From Strix aluco (lineage: Eukaryota; Chordata; Aves; Strigiformes; Strigidae), in assembly GCF_031877795.1 (NCBI RefSeq), contig NC_133931.1, forward strand, positions 70,593,429 to 70,657,428: a stretch of 64,000 bases of DNA, given 5' to 3'. A program made the position numbers and the translations under genes. The notes beneath the pieces are model-generated. The model worked only from the letters and a program-made list of their open reading frames with translations, did not search any database and was not told where the DNA came from. Shown one piece after another: positions 1-12,559 of this stretch. Every line of letters starts with the position of its first letter. Positions within the stretch are counted from its first letter, which is position 1.

Positions 1-789
1 GCCACTGTCCAGTGCCCATGAAGGGAGGTAGAGGGCAGTCCCTGTGCCCAAAAGGCAGCCTTTCTCCTGGGCAAGCACCATGGCAGGTAGGAGTGAGCCC
101 CAGGAAAGGGACCCTCAGCCCCCATGGCCCTCCTCCTTCTCCCACATTTGGGCATCTCTCAGGCCATAGGTCTCCCCACACTCAAACCTGCCACAGTTGG
201 CCACTCATATCGGCTGCAGTCACAATCACCATCTCAATGGCCTTTTGTTCTGGCCCTACAAAAACAGAGGCCCCTGCAACTGGCCCACAAGCTGCTGAGC
301 TTTCAGGCCCTCAGAAGCCAAGCATGCTTGGAAGGGAGAGGAGCTGGAGCAGCGAGGCAGGCGGCTGCCCACCTTTGCATGAGGCAGCACAGAGACACTT
401 CCTGCATCCACCAAAGAGGAAGGCACCTCCCAGGAGCCTGAAGGAGGGTGGTCAGTGGAGGAACAACAACCACAACATCATCATCATCCCTCGTGCCATG
501 AGAGCCACCGTCCGCACTTATGCAACCAGCGTTGTCTAGCACACAACTGTGGACACACAGGGGACCAGCATGAGGCCCCAGCATGTCTATCTGCTGAGAC
601 ATGGTGTGAGGCCCAGGCCAAATGACAGCATGGAGCCCATGGAGGTGGATCAACCTCAAGAATCATCATCAATGGCTGTGGGATCTGCCACAGGGATCAC
701 CTAGCACGTGCCCCAGCCATCCAGGATCCTTTGTGTGAGGTGGCTCCAGCAGCGTCACAGGACTGCATAATAAACAACAACAGCAACAA
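1..789. other. GC-richer sequence, unrecognised
   Basis: This stretch has no recognised gene. Open frames on both strands (for example + 12-539 and - 303-659) overlap and show no family sequence. A short AAC/ATC-rich simple stretch lies near 463-490 and an AATAAA at about 769-774. It borders an LTR-type repeat and may be internal sequence of an endogenous retrovirus, but I cannot show that. Confidence 0.4.
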
Positions 790-1310
790 AAAATGCTTTC
801 ATTCTCTCTTATTTGGCACTTTGGTAACTGCGTCTGCACTCCTGTGTCCCTCCCAAGTGTTGCAGTCCTCCCAGCGCAAAACTAGAATAGCACGGGATTC
901 CCTCAGAGTCTCGGCCTTCTTCAGGCACAGCCACCTGCTCCCATGTGGGGTCCTCCACAGGCTGCAGGTGGGCATCTGCTCCACCATGGATCTCCACGGG
1001 CTGCAGGGGCACAGCCTGTCCTCTCGCCATGGGCTGCAGGGGAGTGTCTGCTCTGGCACACCTCCCCCCACCCCCTTCCTTCCACTGACCTTTGTGTTTG
1101 CATTGGTGTCTCCCTCACAACGTCTCCTCACAACTCCAACTTCTCCCAGGTTCCCCATCTTAAATATGTTATTACAGAGGCCTTGGCCAAAGGTGGGTCT
1201 GACTTGGAGCTGGGGTAGCTTCAAGAAGCTTTTCACAGGGAGCCACCACTGTAGTCCCCTGCCCCACTACCTCCCTTCCCTCCCCACCCCCCTCCCCCAT
1301 CCAACACACA
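790..1310 (+). mobile_element. partial avian LTR-type repeat, copy A
   Basis: The sequence resembles the repeat at 3010-3891 in the same orientation. Shared pieces in the same order include a GGTCCTCCACAGGCTGCAGG block, a GGGCTGCAGGGGCACAGCCTG block, the ACTGACC segment, the CTTAAATATGTTATTACAGAGG segment and a CACAGGGAGCCACCACTGTAG block near the end. It is more diverged and shorter, so it is probably an older member or a related subfamily. The GC-rich, stop-poor sequence creates false open frames. Edges are approximate. Confidence 0.6.
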
Positions 1311-1475
1311 CAAAATATAGGATATTTATGAATTCTCCTTCGCATTGTAAAGGATATACAGAAGATCTATCAGGATCTTCTATTCCACCTTTCACAAGGA
1401 GTCAAGAAATGTGAAAATGGAAAATGCAATCCCCCCTAAAAAGATCTTTTCCCCACAAAAATGTGTATGGACTGG

Positions 1476-1951
1476 TGTCATGACCCTGCTGGGAGTCCAG
1501 GGAGTCATAATGGTTCTGTAATTCCCTCAGGTTAAATTAAGGTGAAATGACAGCAGATGACCAGCTAAAATGTTTTACTTGCTGTAGAAACAACTTAAAC
1601 TTGGCAAAGGGTAATAGGCAATGTGGTTGCTTATAAATCTATAAGAAAGAAAAGAAGGGAAAGGTAAAGAAAAAAGAAAGGAGAGAGAGTTAAAAAAATC
1701 TGGTCACCACCCCTGGATCCAGCGTTGTCTCAGGTCCAGTAATCTTGGGTGGTGGGTGCACACACAACAAAGCTTTCTGTCACCTTTTAAGTTCATCTTA
1801 TCATCTGATTAGCATGCTAGACAAAAAAAGACAGGTATTCCACAAACTCATTTCCATGAGAATGGGGAAAAGGTGGAGCATGAGTTCTGTGCATGCGTTG
1901 AGGGGGAATGGGGTACATTAACGCTTTTGTCCAATTGATTCGGTGGTCACA
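1476..1951 (-). mobile_element. solo or truncated LTR of an endogenous retrovirus, antisense
   Basis: On the minus strand the segment starts TGTGACCACC and ends GGGTCATGACA, which gives TG...CA ends over 476 bp. Just outside the 5' end of this minus-strand LTR is a purine run (GGTAGGGGGAGAT), which looks like a polypurine tract. That would make this the 3' LTR of an antisense provirus whose internal part runs to the right. No matching 5' LTR is seen further right, so the element would be truncated. No target-site duplication could be confirmed. Confidence 0.5.
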
Positions 1952-3009
1952 ATCTCCCCCTACCACCTTTACCTTTTCCTCAGTTTTTGTTTCTTGGTCA
2001 AGTATAGCTCCATCTGGTATTGGCTGTTTATCTCTCTTATCAGTCTTTTAGCTCTTCTTCAAGGCTATAGTCATAAATTAAGATGTAGGCCTTAACCCAA
2101 ACATATGGTTTTACTCAGTTTACGTCTCCTCCCTTCGAGGCTTATCTAAGGATTTTGGCTATACAACTAGAAGGGAGCAGAGCTGTGCACCCTTCGATAC
2201 ATTCTATGCTTCCCTAGGCAGATAATTCATTCCTTAGACTCATCACAAAGGCCACAATTTGTCCTTGAGGCTTTTCATGTCAATGAATGTTTGAGACATT
2301 AATTCCTCTAGTTCCTTACAATTGGGGAACTCACTGTTGCAATTCTTTGAAGACTCTTAAGGTCTTAGCAATTTTTGAGGAAGCATATAGAAATAACAAA
2401 AGGATCTAGAACTATAAATGTTAGTTAACAAAAAATATATGTTGAATATAAGATAATCTTATTCTTTGTGTTTTAACATGGATTTGAGACATGATTAAGA
2501 AAATCTTGTGGAGTGAGGGGCACTGATTATCCCTACACAGCACTTAAGTAGTTTCACAACTTCAACCTCAACTACTTGTTGGGATTACTTCTATGAAGAG
2601 GACACAGAATGGAAATCGCTGTGGGGTTTGGGTTTTTTTTTTAGGCTGTGCAAAATGTTTAGTGAGATCAGGTTCACCTGTCAATAGAATTCCCGAGTCT
2701 AAATCCAATAACAACAAAAAAAAACGTTTGGAAACAAAAGATAGTTCCAGGCAACCTGTCTGTTTCAGTAGTCTCAGTAGCTATTGCAAAAGGAGCTGGG
2801 TTGACATCCAGAAGCAGCCACGCTGCGGGAGAGGAATGAAGGATCTTTGAACAGCTATGAATTTTCACACCCAACACTTAAATTCTTTAGCAAGTTTGAT
2901 ACATCTAACCAAGATCAAGAAGTACAGATCAGCCTTTCTGTGTGCCATTATCTGTTACTAGGGGGAGTGAAAGTGGTAATAGAACAAGGTATGTACCAAA
3001 AAATGAGAA
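1952..3009 (-). mobile_element. possible decayed internal sequence of the antisense retroviral element
   Basis: This region follows the putative polypurine tract, so its left part should be internal sequence of that element in minus orientation. No long open frame and no recognisable gag, pol or env motif remains. A short T-run lies at 2632-2641 and an A-run near 2716-2725. The assignment rests only on position. Confidence 0.3.
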
Positions 3010-3891
3010 ATAAAAATAAATCTTAAAGCACTTTCCTCCCACCCCTCCCTTCTTCCTGGGCTCAACTTCATTCCTGAATTCTCTACCTCTTTCCTCCAAG
3101 TGGCACAGGAGGACAAGAAATGTGGGTTGCAGTCAGTTCATCACACATTATATTTGCTGCTCCTTTCCCCTCACATTCTTCCCCTGCTCCAGCGTGGGGT
3201 CCCACCCCCAGGAGAACATGAACTTCTCCAGTGTACATCTTTCCCACAGGCTGAAGTTATTCATGAACCACTCTGGTGTGGGTCCCTGTCACGGGGTGCA
3301 GTCCTTCAGGAACAGACTGCTCCAGCGTGGGTCCCCCACGGGGTCACAAGTCCTGCCAGCAAACCTGCTCCAGCATGGGCTGCTCTCTCCATGGGTCCAC
3401 AGGTCCTGCTGGGAGACTGCTCCAGCGTGGGCTTCCCGTGGGGTCACAGCCTCCTTCGGGTGTATCCACCTGCTCTGGTGTGGGGTCCTCCACAGGCTGC
3501 AGGTGGATTGTGCTCTACCCTTAACCTCCATGGGCTGCAGAGGCACAGCCTGCCTCATCAGGGGCTGCAGGGGAATCTCTGCTCCAGTGCCTGGAGCACC
3601 TCCTCCCACTCTTTAACTGACCCTGGTTTCTGTAGAGTTGTTGCTCTCACATATTCTCACTCCTCTCTTCTGGCTGATGTTGCCCAGCAGTTTTTACCCT
3701 TTCTTAAATATATTACCCCAGAGGCACTACCACGGTTGCTGATGGGCTTGGCCTTGGCCAGCAGCAGGTCCATCTTGGAGCCGGCTGGCATTGGCTCTAT
3801 CAGACAAAGGGGAAGCTTCCGGCATCTTCTCACAGAAACCACCCCTGTAGCTCCTCCTGCTACCAAAACCTTGCCACACAAACCCAATACA
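3010..3891 (+). mobile_element. avian endogenous-retrovirus LTR-type repeat, copy C
   Basis: The segment runs from the AAAGCACTTTCCTCC block to CCACACAAACCCAATACA. I recognise this layout as a repeat common in neoavian genomes, from memory of the pattern and not from a search. It is GC-rich and has an internal tandem array at 3183-3510. The 300-codon open frame at 3100-4002, the longest in the window, is only a by-product of low stop density and reads through the repeat end. The left edge is approximate; the right edge is the ACA end. Confidence 0.65.
3183..3510 (+). repeat. minisatellite-like array inside LTR repeat C
   Basis: Imperfect units of about 48-53 bases each begin CTGCTCCAGC(G/A)TGGG: starts at 3317, 3365 and 3417, with a diverged CTGCTCTGGTGTGG near 3471 and an isolated earlier copy at 3183. 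Each unit continues into a CC(C/A)(C/T)GGG-type segment. Confidence 0.75.
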
Positions 3892-6800
3892 CTGTATCAG
3901 AAGTTCCAGAGACTCTTCCAAGCACAGGTTTTTTTTACTCAAACTCTCTTATATTTTATCATTTGTTATCCTAAGGACTGTACTAACACAACAACATTAT
4001 AAATGAACTAAGATACAGCTTTTTAGACAGATGAGCTGCCTGTTGACTATATGTGTTGAAAAGCAAATTAAAGTGTACAAGTGGAAACTGCTATGCCATT
4101 AAAGAAAACAGTGGTTAATGGCATCAGAAATAAGGAACTGAATGTAGTACCAAAAATAATAGTAATAATAATTTTGATCCCGTTTCTTCTTCTTGAACAC
4201 CTAAACTCTTTTGTGAGTAGTTGCCTATGGTACATAGAGTTGGAGCATACAAGATGCATCTGCACAGTAAAGCTCCTTGAGTTTCTCATGGACTACCCAA
4301 AAACGGAGTTTACGTGGCCAGATTGGCTGCAAAGAGCACCATCAAGGAGGGGGTTGAGAACAAAGAGGTACAGAACCTTCTTGTGGCCTGGAATGGATCT
4401 CTACTCAGGCAGCATCTAACCGTGAACCTTACCTCTCTGCTCATGCTTAAAGAAAGGGACATCCTCCTCTTACTTGCATTCTCTGCCCTAACTTTATGTA
4501 CTTTATAATATTCTTGGCATTTATCTGCCTTGCCTAAAATGTATGAGAATATGGCTGTTCTGCCCTACTTCCTTTTTTTCCCATCCTGGCTGAAGAGCTG
4601 ATATTCAAGATTATTCTGTGACTGCCTGCACAGTAACTAAGGAACTGCTTGCCAAGAAAATGAAAGCACCTGTCACACCCATTTTGCTAGAAATAAGAAA
4701 ATAATCCTCCCCCACTTTAACATTCTGCATCACCGCAATACCACAAACTGGTACTTTCATCTACTCATTAGAGTTTTATTTTTCCCATGGCCTGTTCAGA
4801 AGATACATCTTTGGACATGCATGTCTGTAAGAGGCCATAACAATACATTTTATTTCACCTAAACCAAGTAAACTTACATGGGGGGAGTTATCATACAAGT
4901 TTAGAACAAATCTTGGTTTCAAAATGCTTTGAGAATAAGAAAATATTGAAAGAAGTCTTTAAGAAGTATTTTACATCTGAGCAAACATGGTTACACTGCA
5001 TGAAAATGTCAGTAAGAGCTTTTGGTACAAATACACCAATTACAGAAATTGTCAGTGAACAGTCTGGCCCATAAAAGGATTTACACAAGAGGTGGTATTA
5101 GGGGCACATAATGAAAAATGAATATAAAGCAACAGCATAAACATGTCAAGAGAGTACCAGAAAGACAAGGCACAAAGCCAGGTTTGGTTAACAATGAACA
5201 TTAAAGGCAACAACAAGCAGTTCTACAGCTATACCGAAAAAAATCAGACAGTAAAAGGGTGTTTTGGGTCATTGACACGTAGGAAAAAGCAGCAGCTAGC
5301 TGAGAACACAGTTAAGTCTGAAGAAACCACTCTTCCTTTTTTGTGAAGAAGCAAGCAAAGATAAATTGTGACCACACATTTAATGAGACCAGCCTTAATA
5401 AGGAGACAGAGATGCAAGTTAGAATAATAGAAAGAACATATTATAAATTCTTTGAAAGGAAATAAGCATGGTCAAGACAGCATGGTCTAAGGAAATTCAT
5501 CCTAGGAACCGACAAAAAGAGTCTATCTGCATTTACTTTTCAAAAAATAAATAAATAAGAGTACTGAAGGAATTACATTTGAACCTTCCTTACAGTAATC
5601 CCTGGAAATATTAAGCAGTATACTTCAATCACATAGAATGAGGTAATTTTAAAAGAGCCACCACACATGAAACAATCCATATAGTTTTGCCAACAGCTCA
5701 TCATATTAACTTCCTCTCTTAGCAGGCTAATTACCCTACTTCTCCCCCCTTATCTACTAGGCTACATATCACTGTTAATAAGGCTGCATGCATTATTCCA
5801 CACAATATGCCTAAAGCAAGCTAAGGAAGGCAGCCATGAGATGGTAACAGATCTCCACACAACCACCATCTTTTTCTTTCCACTTAGTGTACTAACAACC
5901 AAGTGACAGATCTGACATTTCTCATCGATTCAACCCACAGTGCTCTCTGAACACATGTGGAGAATTTTAGGATGTTGTCCCAGCTGTGAAAAACATGAAG
6001 CCTGCAAGACTAATTCATGCTGTGATGTCACCAACTTTTTCCAACCCGTTCACGTTTCTGTTGTGAGCTTAAATTTGTTTTTAAAACCCTTTCATCTGAA
6101 TTCTGTTCTTTCTTAACATTTGCATGTCACGGCCTCTTTGTTAAGCTTGTGTCCTGTCAGTAACCATAACTGCAGAACTGTTTGGGTATCACGGAGTACG
6201 TTCAGAGAGCTCAAAGCTTAAGTCAGCTATGGTTGGAACACTCCAAAAATGAGAAACCACCTGTTAACAGACTCCCAGACTGCTGTAAAAGAATTATTCC
6301 CTGGATTAACAAATTTGCCAAAAATCTGAAGACATACATTTGCAGTAGAGAATAAGATCTCTCTTTCTCTCTGACAATGTAATTGGTTTTTTGCCAAACA
6401 CCAAGAATTTTTAAGGAGCAAGCTATTTGTTAATGGCAGAATTATTTTTTTGGCTAATTCATGGCTAGACTTTCTGTTCAAGCTTTCATTATTAAAAGAG
6501 ATTAGTTAGTATCTTCAAAACAGATGGTAGAAACTTAGAAATGTATAGGCTATAAGAAGACCAGCTTCAAAGACCAGCTATAAGACGACCAGCAAACTCA
6601 CTGTGTTTTTGTTTTGGTGAGGTTTTTTAAATTTAAATAGGATGCTTCCTTTAGTATTTTGTGCGGATGGTTTGTGTTTTAAGGGAGAGAAGTACAAGAG
6701 GAGAACAGCAGTCTTACAGTCAGGCTTTGGGTCAGATTTGAGAAATGCTGCAGTACCTCCTGCTCTGCCTCCAACAGCTGCCTGGTACTTCTCCCATTCA

Positions 6801-9452
6801 CTGCTCTTAATAGATAGACCACAAAATGCTAATAAATGCGTTTCCTTTTGCTTGGTTTATTAAAAAACAAAAGCTAGAAAATAGTTACTTAACATTCGTC
6901 ACCCTATGTAAGTTTTGCCAGGATTTATTTCCTTTTGTCAGACTTGTATTTAATCTGCTTTGGTCTACGTATAGTTATACCAGAGTCTTACAGAGAGGGA
7001 CTATTAACTCAGTTTTACATGATCACAGCCCAGGACACCACTACCCTTGAATTTGCCGCTTTTTCTATATCTGCACATAACTGTAATTTACCTAAGAAAG
7101 GATTTGTTCTGGGCAAATTCTCTTTACATGAAGTGTTCATTTTGACTGTTCATTTATCTTTTCTGATAATGTAATTTAAAAGATGTATGGAGAATGAATA
7201 CTATTATCCTTCTAGGCAGTTCTGGGGCATTTTATTTTTAAATAGTTTCCAAGTTCTTCTATTTGTACTTAGTATTGAATGTTTTCTAAAATTTCTTCCA
7301 TGTACCACGCATATATATTTTCAGTATTACTAAAAAAAAAAAAAAAAAAAAAATCAGACAAAAATTTAGACCAAAGTTTGCTGCCTCTGAATTCTTCTGT
7401 TTTCCCCAAATACCCACTAGTTCTCATCTTTTCTTCGCTACTTCTTTCCCTATCCCAGTAAGTTCCACCACCTCGAATTCTCCTTTGTTTCTGCTTTTAT
7501 GTCAATTATCAGTGGCTTATGTCAAGACTTAAGTGTTTTTAAGATGGAACAGGTTATAATGAGGTATAGTTTATGTGATTTAAAATACTTTTTCTTTTTT
7601 GCTATTGTAAAAAGCCACAGAAGCATACAGAAGATATATAGGAGCCATAGATGTACATAGAAGATGTATATATCTGTAAGTCTTTCATATACCCAGACAT
7701 GCACACACATTTTTCTTGGCATTTTGTATTCAAAAGTAATAAAGTTAGACAGAAAATATTTCACAGGTGACCTGCTGCCAAGAAGAATTTGAATTATTTT
7801 TGGTCATTTTGAGTTATGAGGTCTCAAGATAAAAGAAAAGAACATTAAGAATAAGCCATTAAGTCACTTAACCAAACAGTCCTAAAGGAGTTTACTGCTA
7901 AAGTGAACCACATTTCACTGTTCCTCTACCTGCTGTAATGAATGATACATGAAGCACTTCAGATAGTACCATGGGGTTCAGAGTAATGAGCTGACAATGT
8001 GACTTTTCTTGGCTTCACTGGCAAGCAACCAAAAAAAAAGTATTAAATCATTGTGGGCTTGTTGGTGGGTTTTCTTCCCCCTCAACTTTTTCCAACTGCC
8101 TAATGCACACATACATACGTTTACTTGAATGACATAAGGCTTTTTTCACCCACCCTTCATAATGCAGGAAGTACTGCATCATTATTTGCTTTGTAACTGA
8201 GTCAGGATTTACCAACATGGAATGCTATCTTTGTATTTGTAAAAATATTTTACAAATATCCATATAGTGAAATCCTCGTGCAATAAATATGTCTCAGTGA
8301 AGACAGTACAGAAAGTAAAAAGTAGGGATAAAAAGAAAATAATCTAAGCTTAGACTCTCATACTGGCCAGTTTGGTTTTGTTGCATACGCTTCAGCTCCA
8401 CTTTTTAAATTATATCAAGTAGTCATAAAGGAAAGGAAGAAAGGACAATTATTCTACACTTTTTTTAACATAAAACCTTATTTGAAAAACTAGGCCAGGA
8501 TACAGAGGAACTTGGCAATTACAGAATTACAGCACATAAAAATCCCTTGCTCAGCTCCAAGACCAGAAATCATAGTGGTAATATTTCCTATATAACAAAA
8601 GATGAACACATAATCACGTGGATTTGGCTTGACAACAGCCAGTGAGATAAATAGTTAGAGCTGAAGACAGACAAAAAGAGAAAGAGGGGGCAGGGGGGGA
8701 AGTCGTGGAGGGGGGAGGCAGGTGTGTGTGGTTGGATTCAGAGTCCAGAAAACATCGCTTGTGTTTCTACCTCAGTCATCATTACACTAACTGGAATAAT
8801 AGCCAAATTGTTAGAATATTTGGCAAGGAACCAAAGCTCTGATGCCTGTGCTCATTACTTGCAAGTTTGCACCCTCAGCCCTCGTGTTACTAAGCACATC
8901 CTATACAACAAAGTACTCTTACTGTAAGAAAGCAGCCATATCCATCCTTTTGCTAACATTTTTGCCATCATCCAACCAATTCAGCAGAAATTCATGCACT
9001 CAGAAAGAAACCATGCAGGAGGAAAGCAGATGCTAGCTTAAGAGGCTATGACACTCAGTCAGATGCAATATGGTTTAGGATCCCAGCACACACTTCCTTT
9101 CATTGTTTGTTTTACATTAGATGATCCCTGAATCAGAAAAATCCCCTCCACCAAACTAGACATAGTCTGGAGAATAGAATAATCTATGGCTGATTGAGAG
9201 TAAAATGAAATAAAACAGGAATTTCATACAATTTATGTTATTTATTTTTTTCTTATCTCCACAAATATAATACATAGAAAAGGTTATTTCTTCAGAGGTT
9301 GATGTACAGAACCTTAGTTAGTCTACTAACACCAAAACCCATAAAAGCTTCAGACTGAAATATTTCTACACAACATGTATTCCCACACCATTTTCACTTG
9401 ACTGTGGACGTAGGTTCCCACTTCATTTACCATTAATTTGCTTATGGAGCTC
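3892..9452. other. AT-rich intergenic DNA
   Basis: No gene is seen. Short open frames lack any coding signature. Simple sequence includes an AAAT stretch near 5544-5560, an A22 run at 7332-7353 and an A/G-rich stretch at 8668-8720. The piece near 5466-5500 faintly resembles LINE reverse-transcriptase DNA, but too weakly to call. Confidence 0.6.
7332..7353 (+). repeat. poly(A) tract, 22 bases
   Basis: This is an uninterrupted A run in AT-rich DNA. No retroposed sequence could be recognised immediately upstream, so it is listed as a simple repeat. Confidence 0.9.
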
Positions 9453-10172
9453 TGTCGCAGGTGAATTAAGAGAAGTCATCATTATAGGGTTAGCTCAAAG
9501 GGTTTCATTAATGATCAAACAATGATCAAATGGTAATTAATCAATGATTGAATGAAAATCAAATGGTAATTAAGCAATAATTGAAAGCTAGTGATTTAGA
9601 CAGTGGTGAAACACTCTACTACTTACTACACTTTTAATAATTAAACTATAGCTAGATATAGATAAATGTCACTAGCATACAGTATACTTTAGGCCTAATG
9701 TAAAATATCGCTTACCTCATTATAGATGTCAGATGCCAGGTCAGGGGTGTCTCAGCCTCAAGGAGTCACCCTGAGAGCTGTCCCTGATGATCGCCACCAA
9801 GCAGCCTGCTGCCCCATGGGAGAGCTCGGTGGGCTTGCAGGGGCTACGAATTTTTATTGCACTAAGTGACTGACTCGTAGTCAACCTCCACCTTTGGTAT
9901 ATGTGCAGGTGTAGCAGTTTTAGTTTTGTCTAGTCCCAGCTCAGGCTGGCACTGTTAGCTCCTGGTAAGAGATGGCCTTGGCTCCTTAGGCCTGGCACAG
10001 CCCTCAGGTCGCACAGCAGGGCTGGCTTCAGCCAGGTTTCCTTGTTGGTGACACCCAAACCAACGTGCTGCTCACTCATCCAGAGTGGGGATACCCCTCA
10101 CAGGCTCCCAGGCATCAGCAAAGGCCGAGGTTATTCCAAATAAATTTGAGAGGTGGCAGGTAAACCATTACA
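9453..10172 (-). mobile_element. putative LTR of an endogenous retrovirus
   Basis: Read on the minus strand, this 720-bp segment starts TGTAATGGTT and ends CTGCGACA, giving TG...CA ends. An AATAAA on that strand (plus 9853-9858) lies in the middle, and a GAGGTAAGC splice-donor-like sequence follows. The middle part is clearly GC-richer than its surroundings. No target-site duplication is visible, so the ends and orientation are uncertain; the real LTR may cover only the right-hand 450 bases. Confidence 0.4.
9521..9590 (+). repeat. 33-bp tandem repeat, two copies
   Basis: TCAAATGGTAATTAA occurs at 9526-9540 and 9559-9573 with similar flanks, giving a period of 33. It lies at one end of the putative LTR. 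Confidence 0.75.
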
Positions 10173-12500
10173 TATTACCTGCATACACATCATTGCACAG
10201 AATGGCCCAAATGGAGGTAAGCAAGTAGATGGAGACTGTGAAATAGAGAAGTGTAGAAAAGTCATATTTTGTTGTACTAGATTGTAAGATTTATAATATC
10301 AGCTTCTTTTCAGCTTCCAAATATATGGATTTTTTCAGGTTATGCAAACATTTTTTTTAAAAAAAGGGTAGTATACAAAATTAATAAATAGAACAAAATG
10401 GAATTCCCTAAAATACCAATAAGCTACCTACCAAGAAACTGTCATTGGCTAGTAAGATCATCTGTTTCAGCAACACAAGAATTTGAACATTGAGTAGGAA
10501 GGTTTGTTTCCTTTTTGAAAGGAGAAAAAACCCATTTCATAGATTATGACCACATAGATCATCAAAAATCAGGTTATTCATAATTCTGACCTTGGATGAA
10601 ACACAGGCAATTTCAAGAAAGCAAGTTTGACATGCTTCTTCCTCTTTGACTTGAATGGGTACAGCACAGCAGACCAGGTGTCTTGATTCACAACATTTTA
10701 TTTCCAGGTATTTTTCCCTGTTCCCACAGCAATACAGTCAGTTACAGAGTTCATAACAACAAATGGGGAAGCGATTAACTTCACCAAATAAAGTGAGCAA
10801 CTGTAGCAACCTCAAGAAACCAACCATTTTTTTGTTCATTAAATAAACAGAAGTGTCACTAGAACTGTTGGAAAAACCTTAAAATATGTGGAGAAGGTTC
10901 AAAAAACAAAAATCTTAATGGAATGGGACTTTGCTTTTCCCAAAATACTTCTGGTTTGCAGCATATTTTTAAAGTATTCAGATAGAACTTCAGAACTGAA
11001 AAGCTCAATCACAAGCTGGAAAATGAGGGGTTTCACATGTGATGAATTAATAAATAAACAAACCCTGGCTTGGGTATTCCTCCCTCCACCACAAACACAC
11101 ACATCCCCATATCTGCAAAGCAAACAATCACAGAAAAAAATTACTATTATTATGAAATTTTTAGCACTTTTCAATCAGTTAAGAACTTTGGATAAGAGCC
11201 TGCTTTAAGAGGGAATAGCAGATTATAGTTACAAATAACTACATAAACTATTGATGCATATGATCATAACAAACCAAATGAAACAAAAGATAAAACCAGT
11301 AGAAAATAGGGAACACAGAAAATGTTCTCCATAAATTAATCAAAACTTAAAGAACAGGGGACACAAGGAAAAATGCATATTGTAAAAGATATAAGGCCAG
11401 TAAATATTTTGAGTACATTAGGAAAAGTTTTACACTATTGTTATATTTCTATCATTAGATGAAATTAGAAATAGCTAGGTGGCAGATTTCAGAAAGTTGT
11501 TCCAAATGAGGAAATCCTTGTCAAACAAGGATGTTTCTCATTAGGCAAGGCCTGACACCAAGCAAAACTGTAATCCAGAATTAGAAAGAAATACAAAACC
11601 ACATCTGGTTATGCAAATATTTGCAGAGGAGTAAAAAAAGACAGAGATAGAACTGCATACAAAGCGATTTGAACCACTCAGCTGCGCACATCTAAGCTCA
11701 ATGAAATTTCATACAATCAAGTGCAAGGTCACACAGTCAGAAACAGAACTAGCATACAGAACAAATCTATAGCATAGGAACTGCTAGGATCTAAAGGGCA
11801 TAGCGGACAACCAAGTCTGCATAAACTTCCAGCACTACGTTATCCAAGAAGGTGAACGTGTTCCCTTGTATACGAAGGGGATTCCCTCCCCAGTACTTAC
11901 TTTCTGCATGCAGCAGCAATGTGCTTAATACTAAGTTATTACGTTCACTGTAGCTAATCATATTTTAATGGTGTTGAAAAATTGCTGAGTGCTGAGTCAC
12001 AAAAAAAAATAAAAACTCATTCTGTGCATCTTAGCAAAAGAAAGGTTATAGGATAAGGTATATGAAAGCCTTCATGAAGGTAAAATAACAGACACTAATC
12101 ATTCTTTTAATGGAGCAGGAAACAATAAGAATGAGCAGCAAGATGCTGCCATCAACAGAATCTTTAAATATTACCGTATTAGCTTTCTTACAGTTTTCTG
12201 AAGGCTTACCTGTGTTCCAAGAGGTTAGATCTGTCAATATCAGTGACAGGGAAAGCTCTTCAGCCAATTGTTTTCAATGTTATCCAGTCCTGCAAATGTA
12301 AAGGTTTTTACTGGGAGTATATGCCTAACATCCTTTCCATTTACTGTTGGAATAGAACATATTTCACCATTGTTCAATACAAGTATCATCTGTTTTCCAA
12401 TCACAGGACATTATTTATTAAATATTTTCTCTCCTTTTAATACGTCTAGTATTTTTATCTCTTTAATGTAGACCACTATCAAGGATTATTGTTTGGGGTT
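10173..12500. other. AT-rich intergenic DNA
   Basis: No gene or clear transposon is seen. The 106-codon frame at 10888-11208 and its antisense partner have no recognisable features. Confidence 0.55.
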
Positions 12501-12527
12501 TTTTATTGTTTGTTTCTTGGTTTGGTG

Positions 12528-12550
12528 TTTGGGGGTGTGTGTGTGTGTGT
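12528..12550 (+). repeat. GT microsatellite
   Basis: About eight GT units follow a G/T-rich stretch. It is a simple dinucleotide repeat. Confidence 0.8.
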
Positions 12551-12559
12551 TAAATATAC

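Noticed and set aside
12-1414. Overlapping open frames on both strands at the left edge
   Set aside because: They are open on several frames at once in GC-rich repeat-like DNA, with no recognised family and no splice pattern.
3100-4002. 300-codon plus-strand open frame
   Set aside because: It lies almost wholly in an LTR-type repeat with tandem units; other frames there are open too, and the peptide has no domain and reads past the repeat end.
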